A stretch of DNA of 64,000 nucleotides from Plasmopara viticola (lineage: Eukaryota; Oomycota; Peronosporomycetes; Peronosporales; Peronosporaceae), in assembly GCA_001695595.3 (NCBI GenBank), contig MBPM02000009.1, positions 124,001-188,000 of the forward strand, given 5' to 3'. Below, one piece after another: positions 43,043 through 55,827 of this stretch. Numbering within the stretch: position 1 is the stretch's first letter; every line of letters starts with the position of its first letter. A program made the translations under genes and the position numbers. The notes under the pieces are model-generated. The model was not told the DNA's origin and made no database searches. It saw nothing but the letters and a program-made list of their open reading frames with translations.

Positions 43043-46000
43043 TTACATCAGACACGCAAACGGATCGTCGCTTTCTACAGGTGGTGACAGCAGCTTCTCT
43101 TCGAAACCGATTATATCATTTCCGGCAAATGGATCATTGGCATCCGGGACCAACGTTTCAGGTTGGGGCTTTGATGTCTTTCTCGGTAATTCACATTTTC
43201 CAAAGCTAGATGTGACAGCCGCCGCAGTAGCTATAGTCGTTGCTGTGGGCGATGTTGTCCCGAGAGATTGTGAATTTGACGAGCCTCGACCTAAACGGCT
43301 TGTAAACGACCACGCAGACCGTGGCGACTTGCTGGGAGGTGTGGACGGTGGAAAGCTTGTACCATCCGAGGCAGTAAGTCCTTCTTTGATTAAATTCGAA
43401 GCATCTGTAATACTTCCGTCGATCGTGGGCACAATATCCTCTATTGAACGAGACGATTCTCGTCGCTCCTTGCTAATGGCAGGCACGCTCTGCGACCGCA
43501 GATCCGTCAAGATCACGTTAATGTCGCTTTGCGACCGCAGTTTTATCAAGATCACGTTAATGTCGCCCTGCGCCTCTTCAAGTACGTCCAAAGTTCGATC
43601 GCTTGTAGCTTGCATTACGACTGTACAGCCACATACAAACGGTTAGTCCTGACACAATATTTAGATATCAACTCGAGTGGGACGTACCCGAAAAGTTGCC
43701 ATAATTGGCATTCATCTCGTTCCACAGATAATCAAAAAGCACAAACACCTCAGAAAACAACAGATGGAACGCCTCGCTATCGTAAAACAAGGGCCAATTG
43801 GATTGTTGCTCACGGACAAGCTCGCCATCGAACTTCCAGAAAAGACGAGCCACCATGCACGTCACATTGATACCAGCAGGACCCCACGGATACGTGTAGT
43901 CGTGCGAACCAGGCACCTGACTCGTCACCATGCGCACGACCTGGTCGGTATAATGCGAGGCAAAGTACACCAAACAATCAAGACTCAGCATGCCACCAGC
44001 ACGGAAGTCAGTGGTCGGATCCGGACGCTGAAATCCCAATCGGCTCCACGACTCCCCGACTCGCTCAAATTGCAGAGGCAGCTCCGACTCTTTGTCCCTC
44101 GCAAACGGCTTCTGATTGTAGATGGCGGTCCAAAGAGCACAAAGCATTTCCTCAAACTTGTCATCCCCAGTCACACAAGTTTGCTTCAGTGAAGCAAAGC
44201 GCTCCTGCATGTGCGTAATGTAAGGTTCTTCGGGCATACCTGATTTGCCCACGCGCGACCACAAAGAGGTGCCCTCAGCGCTAACATTGCTCCGTAAAAA
44301 GGCGGGTAGTAGATCCTCTCGCCTCTTGTTGCGCAGTAAATCGCGCTTTGTGGCTTGTGCAAGAGCAGCACGCTCACGTTCGCGTGCCTGCTTATCAAGT
44401 CCCACCAAACTTTTGCAACCATCCGCAATACCAAAGTGGAGAGCGTAGGCAACAACTGCGCCATCCGCATAGCCACATACAATGCATCGCTCATCTTGGC
44501 CCACACTCAAACTCGTCAGCTCAGCTCCGGCTCGCTTGCATTCAATACGTCGAACCACAGAGCCAGGGATACCTGCATCACGTACTTCGATAGCTGCATC
44601 AGAACCGGCGCAAGCCGTAATGAGATATTCCCCTGATCGCGTAAATAGCACGCCACGCTCGAGCAGCCTCTGCGGCGCTTGAGACTTACCGTCCTCAGTC
44701 GACTCGCCCTCCTCTTTAGCAAGCAGCTTGTCGTGCGATACCACGTGACCATTTATTGAAACGATGTACAGCTCGGACTGCTGCTCGGAGCCGTCATTCT
44801 GATTTTCAAGCTGATCTATCGTTGCCACATAACCGCTACTGGACAGACCACCCGCTACCATGCTACAATTACCGCTGCCAGTTTCACCCACCGTCAGTCG
44901 AGCCTTGTCATCGGAAAAAAGAGAATTGGCACGAGAGTAGCGTCCACTTCTCTGAATCTTGTGAGTTGTGATGGAGTGGACAAGAGTATCGCCCTGTGCC
45001 GAAATGACCATATGAGCAACAGCAGATGTCTTCATCGGTCCAGGTGTAAGTGCCAGCGCATGCAGAGGTGTCGAGCCGCGAAGCGAGTGCAGCAATAGCA
45101 TGTTGTCCTTTGACGCACTGACTACGACATCTAAGTCTACATTAAGTGCCACAGCAACCACAGGACTCGTGTGACCAACTAACAATACCCACGGCAAACC
45201 ACCTACTGGCAGCTCTTTTTTCAAAAATAAGCGCCGCGAGCGAGATGCTGAAAGTTTAGACAGTGCCCAAACGGACACGGTGCAATCCTCACTTCCAAAC
45301 GCCAGGGCCAAGTCTCCAGTAAAGTCATCTTCGCTCCGCGCCATACACAAAATTGGCTTTTTGTGAAAAGCAATTCGCTGCAATAATTCACCATCAGCTG
45401 CCCAGTGGATACGCCAGCTACCATCCCAATAGCCACAACTGATCATTTGTTCGTAAAATACGACACCTTCGCTCACAAGACATCCAGCGGGAAGCTTCCA
45501 CCATTGGTCTACATCCACCATCGAAAAGGGGCAAGAACGCGCAGTATCGGGGACAGCATTCAAATAGCGCTTCGCTAGGACGACACCGTCGCTATCTGTC
45601 GTATACACAACAACCCCGTGGTCGTTACTACCGGTGCTGTGGGCACCCATACCGGTACCGCTGCCCAGTCCGGGTGCCGATCCAGTAAGTGCAGTAAGCG
45701 CAACTGCGTGGTTTAAAGCATTTGAAAAACGCACACTCTTCACAGCAGCAGCATGCTTGGACGGTAGGTCATGACGACGCACTTGTCGGCGCGATGAGAG
45801 CACGGCCATGCTATGGGAGGCCGGGTAACGAGCCTCTAAGGACTCATCCTGCGTCATACGCGCCGGATGCGGCTTACGGAAAAGCTGAATCGGCACCGTG
45901 CCTCGCTGCACAAGTTTCGCACGCACTCCATCGCTTGAGGTACTAAGATCTAGGCGTTCTGGATAAGAGGCAATATGATACGTATTTAAGGCATCTACGG

Positions 46001-49000
46001 CCAAAGCTCCAGTCTGCTTGTACCCAAAGATCAGATCGATCCAGTGGTGAAGGTTGCTCGATACGAAGTCGCTTTCAAGTGCCAGGCGGTGCAGTCGTAC
46101 AAAGTCGTATGGCGACGCAGCCCACGGAGGGAGTGCCACGTCACGCGCTAAGCCCACCGTAGTACTGACGTCTTGTCCTGGTGCAAAGTGTCGGGCTAGG
46201 GCCTTATTTCGAGCACTCGAAAACAATTCTGGCATGTAGAAAAATTCAGGAGTTAGCTCAAAATTTCGATCACAACTTGTGCACATTCGGAAGGCGTCAG
46301 CCACGGAATCGAACGTCGGCTCTCCGGCTGCCATGTGGTGAATAAGCTGCTCATCGTTGCCAAGGATCGCATTCGAAAAAGGTGCGAGTCGAATCAAAAA
46401 GTACAAGACTGACTGCATATGCGAGTAAGTACTTGTATAATGAAATGCTGGAATTGGTGTTTTGGGATCCCAATCTTCGTAAGTTGCACGAGCGCGCTGA
46501 ATAGCCTCAGGTGTTTGGGCACCAATAGGTCGGCGCAAGTCACGATAAATGTTTTCATCATCCAAAAGAAGCTCTGATGATTCATAATTTTTTAAGACCC
46601 ACGGAAAAATGGGATATTGAGAAGAATCATTGTACGAGCGACCTGCTGAGACATTTAGTGCCATGAGGTATTCAAAATTACTGATTTCACGGCGAACCCA
46701 CATTTCAGTCCACTTGCTCTTCGACAACATCCTGTCTGCTGTTAATAAACGCTTACCCCATTTCGCAAGGCATGGTGGCTTGCGCTCTCTAAGAGTAGCA
46801 TAGACCAGATCAGCCTCGCCATTTACTTCAAGCCCAAAGAAGCACGAGCTACCATCCACAAAGTAAATCTCAAGGCCGTTCTGGCTTTCCATAAGAAATC
46901 GTCGTCTATGAATCACTCGGATTACGCGGACTCCCCAAACTCGGCGCTTCACCTGAGACACGTATGCCTCGTGCAGACGCTGAGCGCTGCGCTGTCGAGC
47001 AGCCGTTCCTCCATCCTCATTTGACTTATATGAGTCTGCAATTCCACGCAGCGTCATGACGCGTTCGCCCTCGAAGACAATAGTTGTAACACCAATACGA
47101 AGATCACCATGCACTAACACGCCAGATGGAAGAACTAGATAGGCCTTGGTATGAAACGGTGCTCCTAGCGTCTTCCAATGATCGTGCTTGGTCGGAAACT
47201 TTCTCATAATCCGCGACGCCGGGGCTGACGAGCTTTGTTCTTTTGGACTACTAGGCTTTGACTGGTCATTGCTTGTTAAGGCTGGCCCTTCCTGATCTGC
47301 TGTAGAGGGCGACGCTGACTCCTGTGGATCGTGCGAATCGCCGACTTCTTCTGATACATTTGACAAACTTCTATGAGATCCAGGCATTTCAGTGCCAGCC
47401 GTTCCCGGTACAGTCGTCGGGCGCGCATTTGCCAAACGCTTGATTCCAGAAGAAAATCTGTTGGATATTGTGCCAATGCGTCCTTTGGCAGACTTAACTG
47501 TAGTCGCCACATCAACAGAGACAGCACGACGGTCTCTGAGCACAGAATTAGAAGTGGTATTCTCGCAAAACTCAGGCGGTGGAGGGGCTAACGGTGCAGT
47601 TGACAAAAGCTCCGTATTTTGACTTATGGCAGTTGGATGTGACGTCGCATCTACAACATCGCCAGCTACTTCGCTGCTATGGATGCGATCGTGCAACATT
47701 AGACGAGACGCAGCGTCATCTTGTTTGCCTTTGGGACTCGGCAATGTAGAAGTGCCGTCATCATCTAAATAGCCCACGTCACTAATCCGTCGAGCTAAAC
47801 TAATGTAGACATTTTCTTCGGAATCAGCGCCTTCCGGATCCTCTCCGTCGCCGCCACTACTGACAGTGTGAGCTCCATCGTCATCTTCCTCTTGTTCCAT
47901 TGACTCACTTGATGCCGCAAGAGCTACATCATCCACGACAATAGAGTCCACAGGTGGCATGGCCAACTCGTCAGCAATGTTGTTTAGTACTGCATTATTT
48001 AAAATCGTAGAGGAGAGCTCAGAGTTAAAGCGATAGGAGATCGTATCATCTGTGTCAGGGAGTAGACGACACCGAATCCAATTACTTGATGTATAAATGT
48101 CCACACGCCAAAACTCATTGTCACCCCAGAGGCCGATGATAGCTCCATCACTTACAGTATCCACAACAGGGTCATCTTTCACTCCCCATACATGACGAAC
48201 GCCCCACTTGGCTAACACTCGAAGTTTCATCCAGTCATCAATGTCCTTCGCCTTCACACGTGTAAGCCACACATTCTCCTCTTCTTCACTAGAAGAGACA
48301 GGTGAGCGAGTGAAGTTGCTGATTCTCTCAAGCTCGAGCTTGGCACGGGTCTTTTCATTTGCTTCTTCGTCAAACATACCCACGCGACGTAGAGCACGAA
48401 TATCGCGCGCATGAGCCACTTGCTCATGGTAAAAACTGTCGCGGCGGCGTACTTCTTGATTATTAATTATAAAGTCGTTACAAGCAAGCAGCTCGGATAG
48501 TTCGTCGGAAGAACGCAAGGGAATGGAGACCAAAGACGCCAAAATACTGGCCAGCTTGACCGCTGATTCGGACCAAGACTTTCGTCGAACGCGATCGATT
48601 AGCGACGAGAGTTCTGGAATGAGCCAAAGCAACAGCGAAGTTTCGTCTCCTGGCGCAGCTTTTACGCATTCACTTGCTGTGACCAGGCCAGACGTTGTGG
48701 CTAATCCGTTAGATCCTGAGCGAGAAGGTGCAAAACACGAGTCAATTCGCGCAATATCGTGGCCCAAACCCATTGCGTTTATAAAATACTCGAGTTTGTT
48801 AATTCGCTGGAAAAACACAGAGTTTGCAGGAAGCCGCAGCTTGACTGAAGAGAGCTCGTCGTTCTCGATGCCGTCGCTGCGGGCAGCAGTCACGTGATCG
48901 TCAGAGATAAGGACAAGGTACAAGCACCGCAGGAGAAGCTGCAGGATCTGCCGCATCGGTCCACCAGGGTGTGGCCGTGCTGAAATGTTGCTCTTTCCTG

Positions 49001-52000
49001 GCAACGCGGCTGGCTGGGAAGCAGCAGCTGCATTTTGCGTCACACCAATAGGTAGACGATTGAAGCCAAATCCAAGCATAGCCGTGCTCACATTTGTGCG
49101 AGCTGCAGAGCCCAACGACGGCGGACTGTGCAGTCCACTTTCCATTGAGCGACTAGCAGTGCTACCACGACGGTAGGCATTGCTACATCGCCGCGCAAAA
49201 CTGGCATCTGAATCAGAGTGGAAGTGTGATGCGAAGTGCTGCCAAATGCCTAAAATTGAATCAACCAGCTCAGCTTCGTGCCAGATTGCACGCTCACACT
49301 TCCAAAATACCAGTACCTGAGTAGCTTCCTCGGTATCCGAACCATTTACCAAAGTGCTTGGATCGACTTGCCCGAGCGTATCGGGGTCATAGTGAAGCAC
49401 TACAGCAGCCGCAAGCGATGCCAAACTCTCAGCATTACGCCACAACACTGACTCTCGCGACGGCGTGCCTTCATTGAAGCGAAGATTCATCTCAGCAGAC
49501 AGCATTTCGTTCATCTTGTCCAATGTAATCTTAAGCAATGAGACCACGACAACCTCAAGTTCCTCAGTGGAAGTAATAAAGCGAGATAGAGTCGTAAATG
49601 GATCCTGCAGCAAAAACCACGCCAATTCATTTGTTTTCACTTCCAAGCAAATCATGGATGATATCACATCGTACGACATTAGCGTTATGAAATCCACGCA
49701 CCCACTTGGCTGGTACAAGGACATCAGCTCCACTAATGCTAGCTTCATTCGACTTGACATGTCATTAAAGCAGCTTGCACTCACACCTTGCTTCTTACGA
49801 TCACCATCACCGTGCAATGCTAACAAGCCGCGCACAAAGTCGACGTCATCTTGCGCTATGATTGAAAATAGCGCATTTACTCGAACCTCGTCGGGCTCTT
49901 GCGTGTTTAGTACCATGTCTCGCAGGCGACTCATGGGAACGCCAGGGCAACCGTGCAGCTCAATACCAAAGATCGACATTGGCGGTGATGGCATATTCTC
50001 CTGATGACGTTGTGGATCGCCACGCAAACTTAAAATGGCCTCGATGATGGGCACCTGCTCTGTCGTTGATGATTCAGTAGCAGTTCCCCCCATGCTCGAA
50101 ATGCTCCCAAATATGAGGACGTGCCGATTGATCGAGCTGGCTACAGTAGAAGACGCAAAAATAATCTTAAGGTGACGGATAGCAATCATGCGAATAGTAA
50201 CAGAGCTGGCCCGTACAAGGCCCAAGAAAGCTGGCATCATATTGTCGTGCCAAATCATGGCAGAAGTAAGCACATTTTCGTCAATAAGAGCATCAAATGT
50301 TGCAGTTTTCCCGTCAAGTGCCTTTATGTCTTTCTCCGTTACCTGAACTCCTAGGATCATGAGTAAAATCTCAGAGTATACTCCCATAGAGATAGGTCGT
50401 TCCTCAGGCTTCAGCGAATGCATAATCAAATATGCGTCACCAACGGAAAGCTGAATCTTGTCTGAGCTGTTCACCATCTCAAAGTCTTCCGTGCATTCAC
50501 ATCGTAGATAAAGGTACGTACGTAGCAAACGCAAAGTCATTACACGGATGACATCGTTGGAAAATCCCAACAAAGGCAACCATATACGAAGGCCACCTAG
50601 CTGACCAAAAAGTTCCAGCATTCCTGCTGGAGCCGTAGATTGAACCGATAGCTCAATAAGCAACTGCACCAGATCTGGTAAATCCGATTCAGGCACATTT
50701 TCAACAATCGAATTATTACCATCCAGATCACTTTCAGGCAGACTTTTTGGCGATGATGAAACAGTTGCCGAATCTGATGCCGCAGTAGATAAAGTAACCA
50801 CTTGAAAAGGCGTTCCATCAATGTTGATACCTGGAATCATAGGATTGCTTGGCTTTCCAATCATGCAAAAAATGAGGGTCCGCGTGCTTTCGTACGATAG
50901 CTGAGACTTCACCTCCTTGCCCTTCCCAGTAAATGCTAGCCCAGAACCTGTAGACTTCGTTAAAGGAGATTCGCAGAGTACAATTTTGATCATTGATAAA
51001 ACGCGCTTTCGCAAAAGATTTATTTCTTCATGCGAGAAATCTCGAGCGCGTCGGAGTGTTGTTGACGAGGGTACTCGCCAATAGACCCACGATAGACAGC
51101 GCAAAAAATGCCGTGTTGACGCTGAGGATAATTTTTTACTGTCCTTGCGAGTCATGATTTCCAGTTTGTCAAACATAGTTTCCTGAATATCCACCGGTGC
51201 GTTTACCCATATACGAAAATTGAAAAGCAAAAATCTGTAAATCTCGTCTGCCAAGATGCGGTCCGTTATCACAGCACTGCGTAGTCTCTCGATCGCGATT
51301 AGCAGATCTGTTGTTAAGTAATGCGGAGGAAGCGAGCGTATTAGCAGAGCCATCAAGCGTACACCTTGGCTTCGTCGAAAGATAAATTTGTTGACAAGAG
51401 AGTGACGCATAATTTCAGCGATTAGCAGTACGACTTTCGGGATACTTCGTACGCCCATCGGACGCGCAATCAAATCGCTCATTTGTCTAAGAAAGTTAGA
51501 ATCTTCGTCAAACTGGGTTGTCAACGCTCCGTTTGTTGCCACCAGACTACTTTTAACGGCTACCAAGGCCTCCGATGTATTTACTTCGTTCTCTTTCGAC
51601 TCTGTAGATGTGGCAGTCACAGTCGCCACGGCTGCAGTAGTAGATGTTACCAATAAAGGTACACAAATGAGCGGACCGCCTAATTGTGCAACTGCTTGCT
51701 TAAATGTTCCTGCATGTCTCAGCCTCACACCAGCACTAACAGCAGCTGCGTGATAATTATTACCGCTTGAATCGTAGCACAAGCCTTTGAGACGGTCGCA
51801 GTGTCGGGCATCGTAGGCGAGCAGCAGTCCATCGATCGAAACTCCTGAAGCGTTTGATCCTCCAGACGTTCCTGATGCACCACTTACACCACCACTCGAC
51901 GATGTAGACGACGACGATATATATGAGTTAAACTGAAATACTAGCGCATCGTACTCGTCCACGCTACGAATATTATTTATAATACTGGCTGGTAGAGCCT

Positions 52001-52974
52001 GTCCAAAGAGTGCCGTCGGACCGAGTAGAATACGTAAAGCGTTGGTTCCATTACTTTCACGCATTGCCAGGTACGCTTTTACTACAGGAGCCATAAGCGC
52101 TGTGTTCGGGTATGCCAATCGCACACTTTGACGCAATTCTGAGTTTAAATACACGTCCAGCTTGGATCCACGGAATTGGCGGTGTGTGTGAGTGATGCAC
52201 AAAAAGTGCCACCTCCCTGGTGTCACGACATCTGGTACTTCTACATGTCCGTCATTCTTGCGCTTGTCAAAACTTGTGATCATAAGCGACGAACGCAGGA
52301 ATGAGCACATGATACCCACTCCAGTTTTGCCACAAAAAATAAACAAGGGCGCAACTTCTTCGGGCAAAAGCTCAAACTTAATCCATGCACAAAACGTGTA
52401 GCCATTGCTTGGGAAAGCTGGTAGCACGGGCATTAAAAGACCTGACAATTCGCCATTGAGATCAAAGAATGACGCGGGGCCGAAAGAATCTCGTGCAATG
52501 AGTTCAAGTGTCGACAAGTAGCAACTCACAGCTTGATCGTCGGGTTCCTCGTGCACCAAGCGCATGCTTCGAAAGACCGCGAACATGGCCTGGATGTCGT
52601 CAATGTTAACCGAGTGGAAGGCCAGATACAGGAACACCCGTAGCAGCTTCTTGAGCACTGTAAGGGTAAAGTTAGGATCTGCAAACAGGCCACGCTCGCT
52701 TAGGAATCCTAAAATTTCGCGTTGCAGGCCGGCTGTAGAGCAAGCCTCCACATTACCGCAGCTACTGCGCACGAGGCTAATAAGTGCTTCAAGCGCGCGG
52801 ATTTGCTCACTCTCCTCCAGTACACCGATGATATTGGTGAAGAGCGTCTTAAGTCGAGAAGGGCGCCGAATGTGTAAGCGTATGGCCTCTGCTTCACTAT
52901 ACTCCTTCCCGCCCACTGCGGAATGAGAATGATGATCAAAGCAAAATCAGATTGCAGCTATTACTTAAAAGCAT
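43043..52974 (-). CDS. Giant LamG-like/PH-BEACH/WD40 protein with C-terminal ELMO domain
   Basis: Main exon 52,915-43,688, last exon 43,620-43,043 (GTACGT donor, GTACAG acceptor, frame kept) and a proposed 10-nt first exon 52,974-52,965 that supplies the ATG; total about 3,271 aa. Approximate domains: helical repeats from the N-terminus, concanavalin/LamG-like 170-320, neurobeachin-type armadillo region 450-1150, acidic low-complexity linkers 1600-1880, PH-BEACH 1910-2045, BEACH 2065-2310 (FEYLMALNVSAGRSYNDSSQ, SPYDFVRLHR, HHWIDLIFGYKQ), WD40 repeats 2390-2840, and an ELMO domain at about 2880-3070 with WSRLGFQRPDPTTDFR. BEACH proteins act in vesicle trafficking and autophagy; ELMO/ELMOD domains act on ARF-family or Rac GTPases (known). 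The tail has a duplicated DINVIL-LRSQS motif and two DPF motifs. No frameshift is seen over 9 kb. Confidence 0.9.
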
Positions 52975-53289
52975 AATGAAAGCGTACACAGCTCCTGCAG
53001 GAAGACAGCGACGACGTCCTGTGTCTCCAAAACCTCCATGTTTGTACCGGGGATCGAACAGGGAAAAAGCTTTGGGGCGCGCTAGTGTCTTGGGATTGAG
53101 CCGTTTGCTGATTTTTGTAATGCCACGTTCACCGCAATGGCTTCTTACCTTTCCTATAAAACCCGTCGGGTCTAATAACCTTACAAATCGCAGGTCAGTC
53201 GTGAACCCGCTACAAAATTGCAACTCTTTCAAGATTGGCCAATACTGTGAGATGGGAACATATGTAAATTATCTTTTAGAAGCCTTGTG
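52975..53289. other. Intergenic region between BAR-MOB and BEACH genes
   Basis: About 315 bp that must hold the BAR-MOB 3' end and the promoter of the BEACH gene. On the minus strand 'gctttcattatg' overlaps the proposed BEACH start and resembles an oomycete initiator (weak). Confidence 0.4.
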
Positions 53290-55191
53290 CTAGACGTTCG
53301 TCATGACGACGGCTTTGACTACCAGCGTCTGGATGAGCTTCCGAAGCGCGTTAAGCTCCTTCTGTTCAACTAAATCAAAATGTCGTACAAATAAAATAAA
53401 CCGCTTGAAACAAAAGTTCAAGTGTGAGTCGGCGTGTAGTGCTACGTAGTCCTGCAAGTGGTTGTGATACATGTGCGCATACACGCGGAACAAGCGCTTA
53501 AGAATGTTCCGCGCCACGCGCATAAAACTAGGGTCGCACCCTTCAAATCCGTTGATGCTTGTAGCATTAGAGCAATCAGGAAATAAATTTGGATCATCAA
53601 GCTGCTTTTCCACCCACCCAAGCAGCCGCGTCACGTAATCCGCGGCCGGCAGCGAGATCGGCGCCACTTGCTGCACGCTGTCTGCCCACAAATACGTATA
53701 GCATGGTCCTGCCGACATTAGCGGACACGAGCTGTGGGTGCAAAACTCGGATATCGTGCCAAAGAGCAAACTAATCTCGTTGAAAAAGTCGATCACGTGC
53801 ACGGCGACCCACTCGTCGAGTTGGTATCCCTCAGGCAGTTGAATACAGTCGGCAAGGTCCAGTCCAGACGCCATAGAATCTTTAATGTGACGGTGCAGGT
53901 TCCACGTTCGCGAACCGGACGTGAGAGATCTAAGTGGACAAATGCTCTGCTCCTGGTTTAGCACGTTGTCTGGCATGATAGGAACAGGCTCATTTGCCTC
54001 CATCATCGTATGTATCGGACAACGAAGCGAGGAAGGCTTGTCGTTTTGAGCGTGATATTCCACATGTGTAATCTCCACGTTGTTGTTGCTATGCATATCG
54101 TTAGCGCTTGAGCTTTCGGCTGCATCAGCATTATTGGAACGCTTGTCATCCATCAACGTCTGGGTTTTTTGTTGGTGCGCCTTCTTGTCTTTCGCAAGCA
54201 CTTTATATTCTTCCAATCGGATCTGAAGGCCTGTGACTTCAGCTTGCATCCAATGAGCTAATAGAGTCTGGTGCTCAACTAACAGCTACGTGTGTCGACA
54301 AAGCTCAGTCAACTCAAGTCAACTATGGCTCATTCAACGGCAACTACTTACTTTTTCAATAGCCCAATCCGTAATTTCTACAAGATCATTCGTCAGCACC
54401 GCAGTAACATCAGTGACTAGTTTGCTGTCGATTTCTTTAAATCGTGCAAACGCGGCTTGATGTTTAGCTCGGTTCTAGGACAAGAGGGGTGAGAATGTCG
54501 ACTAAATTATAATCACGATAGATACTTACACGTCGAAGACGGAGAGACTCGTGGCGAGTAACTGATTGAATTGCCGCCAGCTTTCGTTCGTATCGTTGCA
54601 TTATGATCTTTGCACTATTGCGGTGGTTGCACCGTGTCTAAATGACGTCAATTAAAGTTTTGTCGTTGTAAGTTTCACAAGATGTCGTACCTTAAGGTGC
54701 AGAAGTTCTGCTAGCATACTTTGTAGTGGTGCAATTGAATTCGTCTCGAACGTTGCAATAGTTCCCAAAAGCGTATGAGTTTCTGCTGCTGTTGCTTGCT
54801 CCTCGTTATGAAGATTCTGCAAACAGCCTCCGAGTTCGCGACTAGATATCACCACCTCTAAAAGGAACAAGCAGAGTCAAACTAGAGTCGTGTAAACGTG
54901 CCTGGTTGATCGCTCACCACAGATGGCTTGGCAGTGACGCGATAGCTTGTTGATTGTATCTTTCAAGACAGCTGCGCCAAATCGGAAAATAAATAACTTT
55001 TCGTACAGCAAACACATTTTCTTTATTTGTTCAATATCACCTTCAAACACCTCGAGACGTGCGACCATTTCGGCGAACTCAGTATCACAGTTGTTATTGC
55101 TATCTTTCGCCGATCCAGCGCATGTCGCGCTCTCGAAAGCGCCTTTGCTGCTGAACAAATTACGCAGCATGTTGGAAGTCGATCGTTTCAT
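53290..55191 (-). CDS. BAR-MOB fusion protein, five exons
   Basis: Exons inferred on the minus strand: 55,191-54,918, 54,857-54,691, 54,637-54,530, 54,474-54,352 and 54,285-53,290, all with GT-AG borders and one continuous frame of 555 aa. Residues about 30-270 are long amphipathic helices of BAR type (SSRELGGCLQNL, IAPLQSMLAELL, IMQRYERKLAAIQ, FKEIDSKL, WMQAEVTGLQIRLEEY), which usually dimerise and bind curved membranes. Residues about 330-550 are a Mob1/phocein domain with zinc ligands C406, C411 (FCTHSSCPLMSAGPCYTYLW), H495 and H500 (AHMYHNH). MOB proteins activate NDR/LATS-type kinases (known). Recruitment of such a kinase to membranes is inference. The start is uncertain: the frame opens upstream, and ATG at 55,191 is the first in-frame ATG; another 5' exon is possible. 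Confidence 0.85.
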
Positions 55192-55524
55192 TTGTTGTAC
55201 CCTTTGCGACGAAAATAACTGGATTGACGCATTCACAGGTTGTATGATCTGACCTTGTGATACGACGAATTAGAAGCTAGAGAATAATACGATGGACATC
55301 CTCTCGCAAATTTCATTTGTCACAAACCTGCTACTTGAAAGTGGTACTTGCGCACCGTGAAGCTTATTTTGTTGCCAAAAGCATTGAACCATGCTACATG
55401 TACAGTCTGCCATTTCACTTGAGACATCGCGCAATTCACTGAGTCAACGCCATGGCAAAATATGCCTTTTTTGTGCAACAGCGTCAAATGTGGCCAAGCA
55501 ATATCGCTTTGCGTCTTTGTTGGT

Positions 55525-55827
55525 TTATCGCAATGCCAGTGTCATACTACCGGTGATCATCAACATATCTACTCCACCTGTATTGCTCGCAGGCGTCGTG
55601 ATAAATACTTCCCATTCAAAATCACTTTCGTTCTTTAATAGGCTAATTGTGTTGTACTGCGTTGTGGCGAGCGTTTGAGAAAAAAAAAAATTTACCTGAT
55701 AAACGCAGCTTATGCTTTTGGTCCCATCAGGCTTTTTACTCCTTTTGCGCGCTGCGCGCAATATTCTCGACGTGCTTCGGCTCAAGGCTATTGTCTTTAT
55801 AGTTACCTGTCGGCTATCGAAAAGCAA
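55525..55827 (-). CDS. Hypothetical ORF, 100 aa, possibly spliced
   Basis: Minus-strand frame with a basic N-terminal half and a C-terminal half of plausible protein composition (NESDFEWEVFITTPASN). A T-rich segment in the middle has a GTAAAT donor and CGCAG acceptor; removing about 39 nt keeps the frame. It lies upstream of BAR-MOB in the same direction. No family is recognised, and chance openness cannot be excluded. Confidence 0.25.
   Translation of the reverse strand: MLFDSRQVTIKTIALSRSTSRILRAARKRSKKPDGTKSISCVYQVNFFFSQTLATTQYNTISLLKNESDFEWEVFITTPASNTGGVDMLMITGSMTLALR

Noticed and set aside
43677..44192. Plus-strand frames antisense to the BEACH-ELMO gene, including a 171-aa frame.
   Set aside because: Shadows of the coding strand, as with all similar frames between 43 and 53 kb.
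52914..52916. GTG as start codon of the BEACH gene.
   Set aside because: The GTG overlaps an intron acceptor (ccgcag); a spliced ATG is more plausible in a eukaryote.
55234..55236. GTG as start of the BAR-MOB gene.
   Set aside because: First in-frame ATG at 55,191 gives a sensible N-terminus; an extra upstream exon remains possible.
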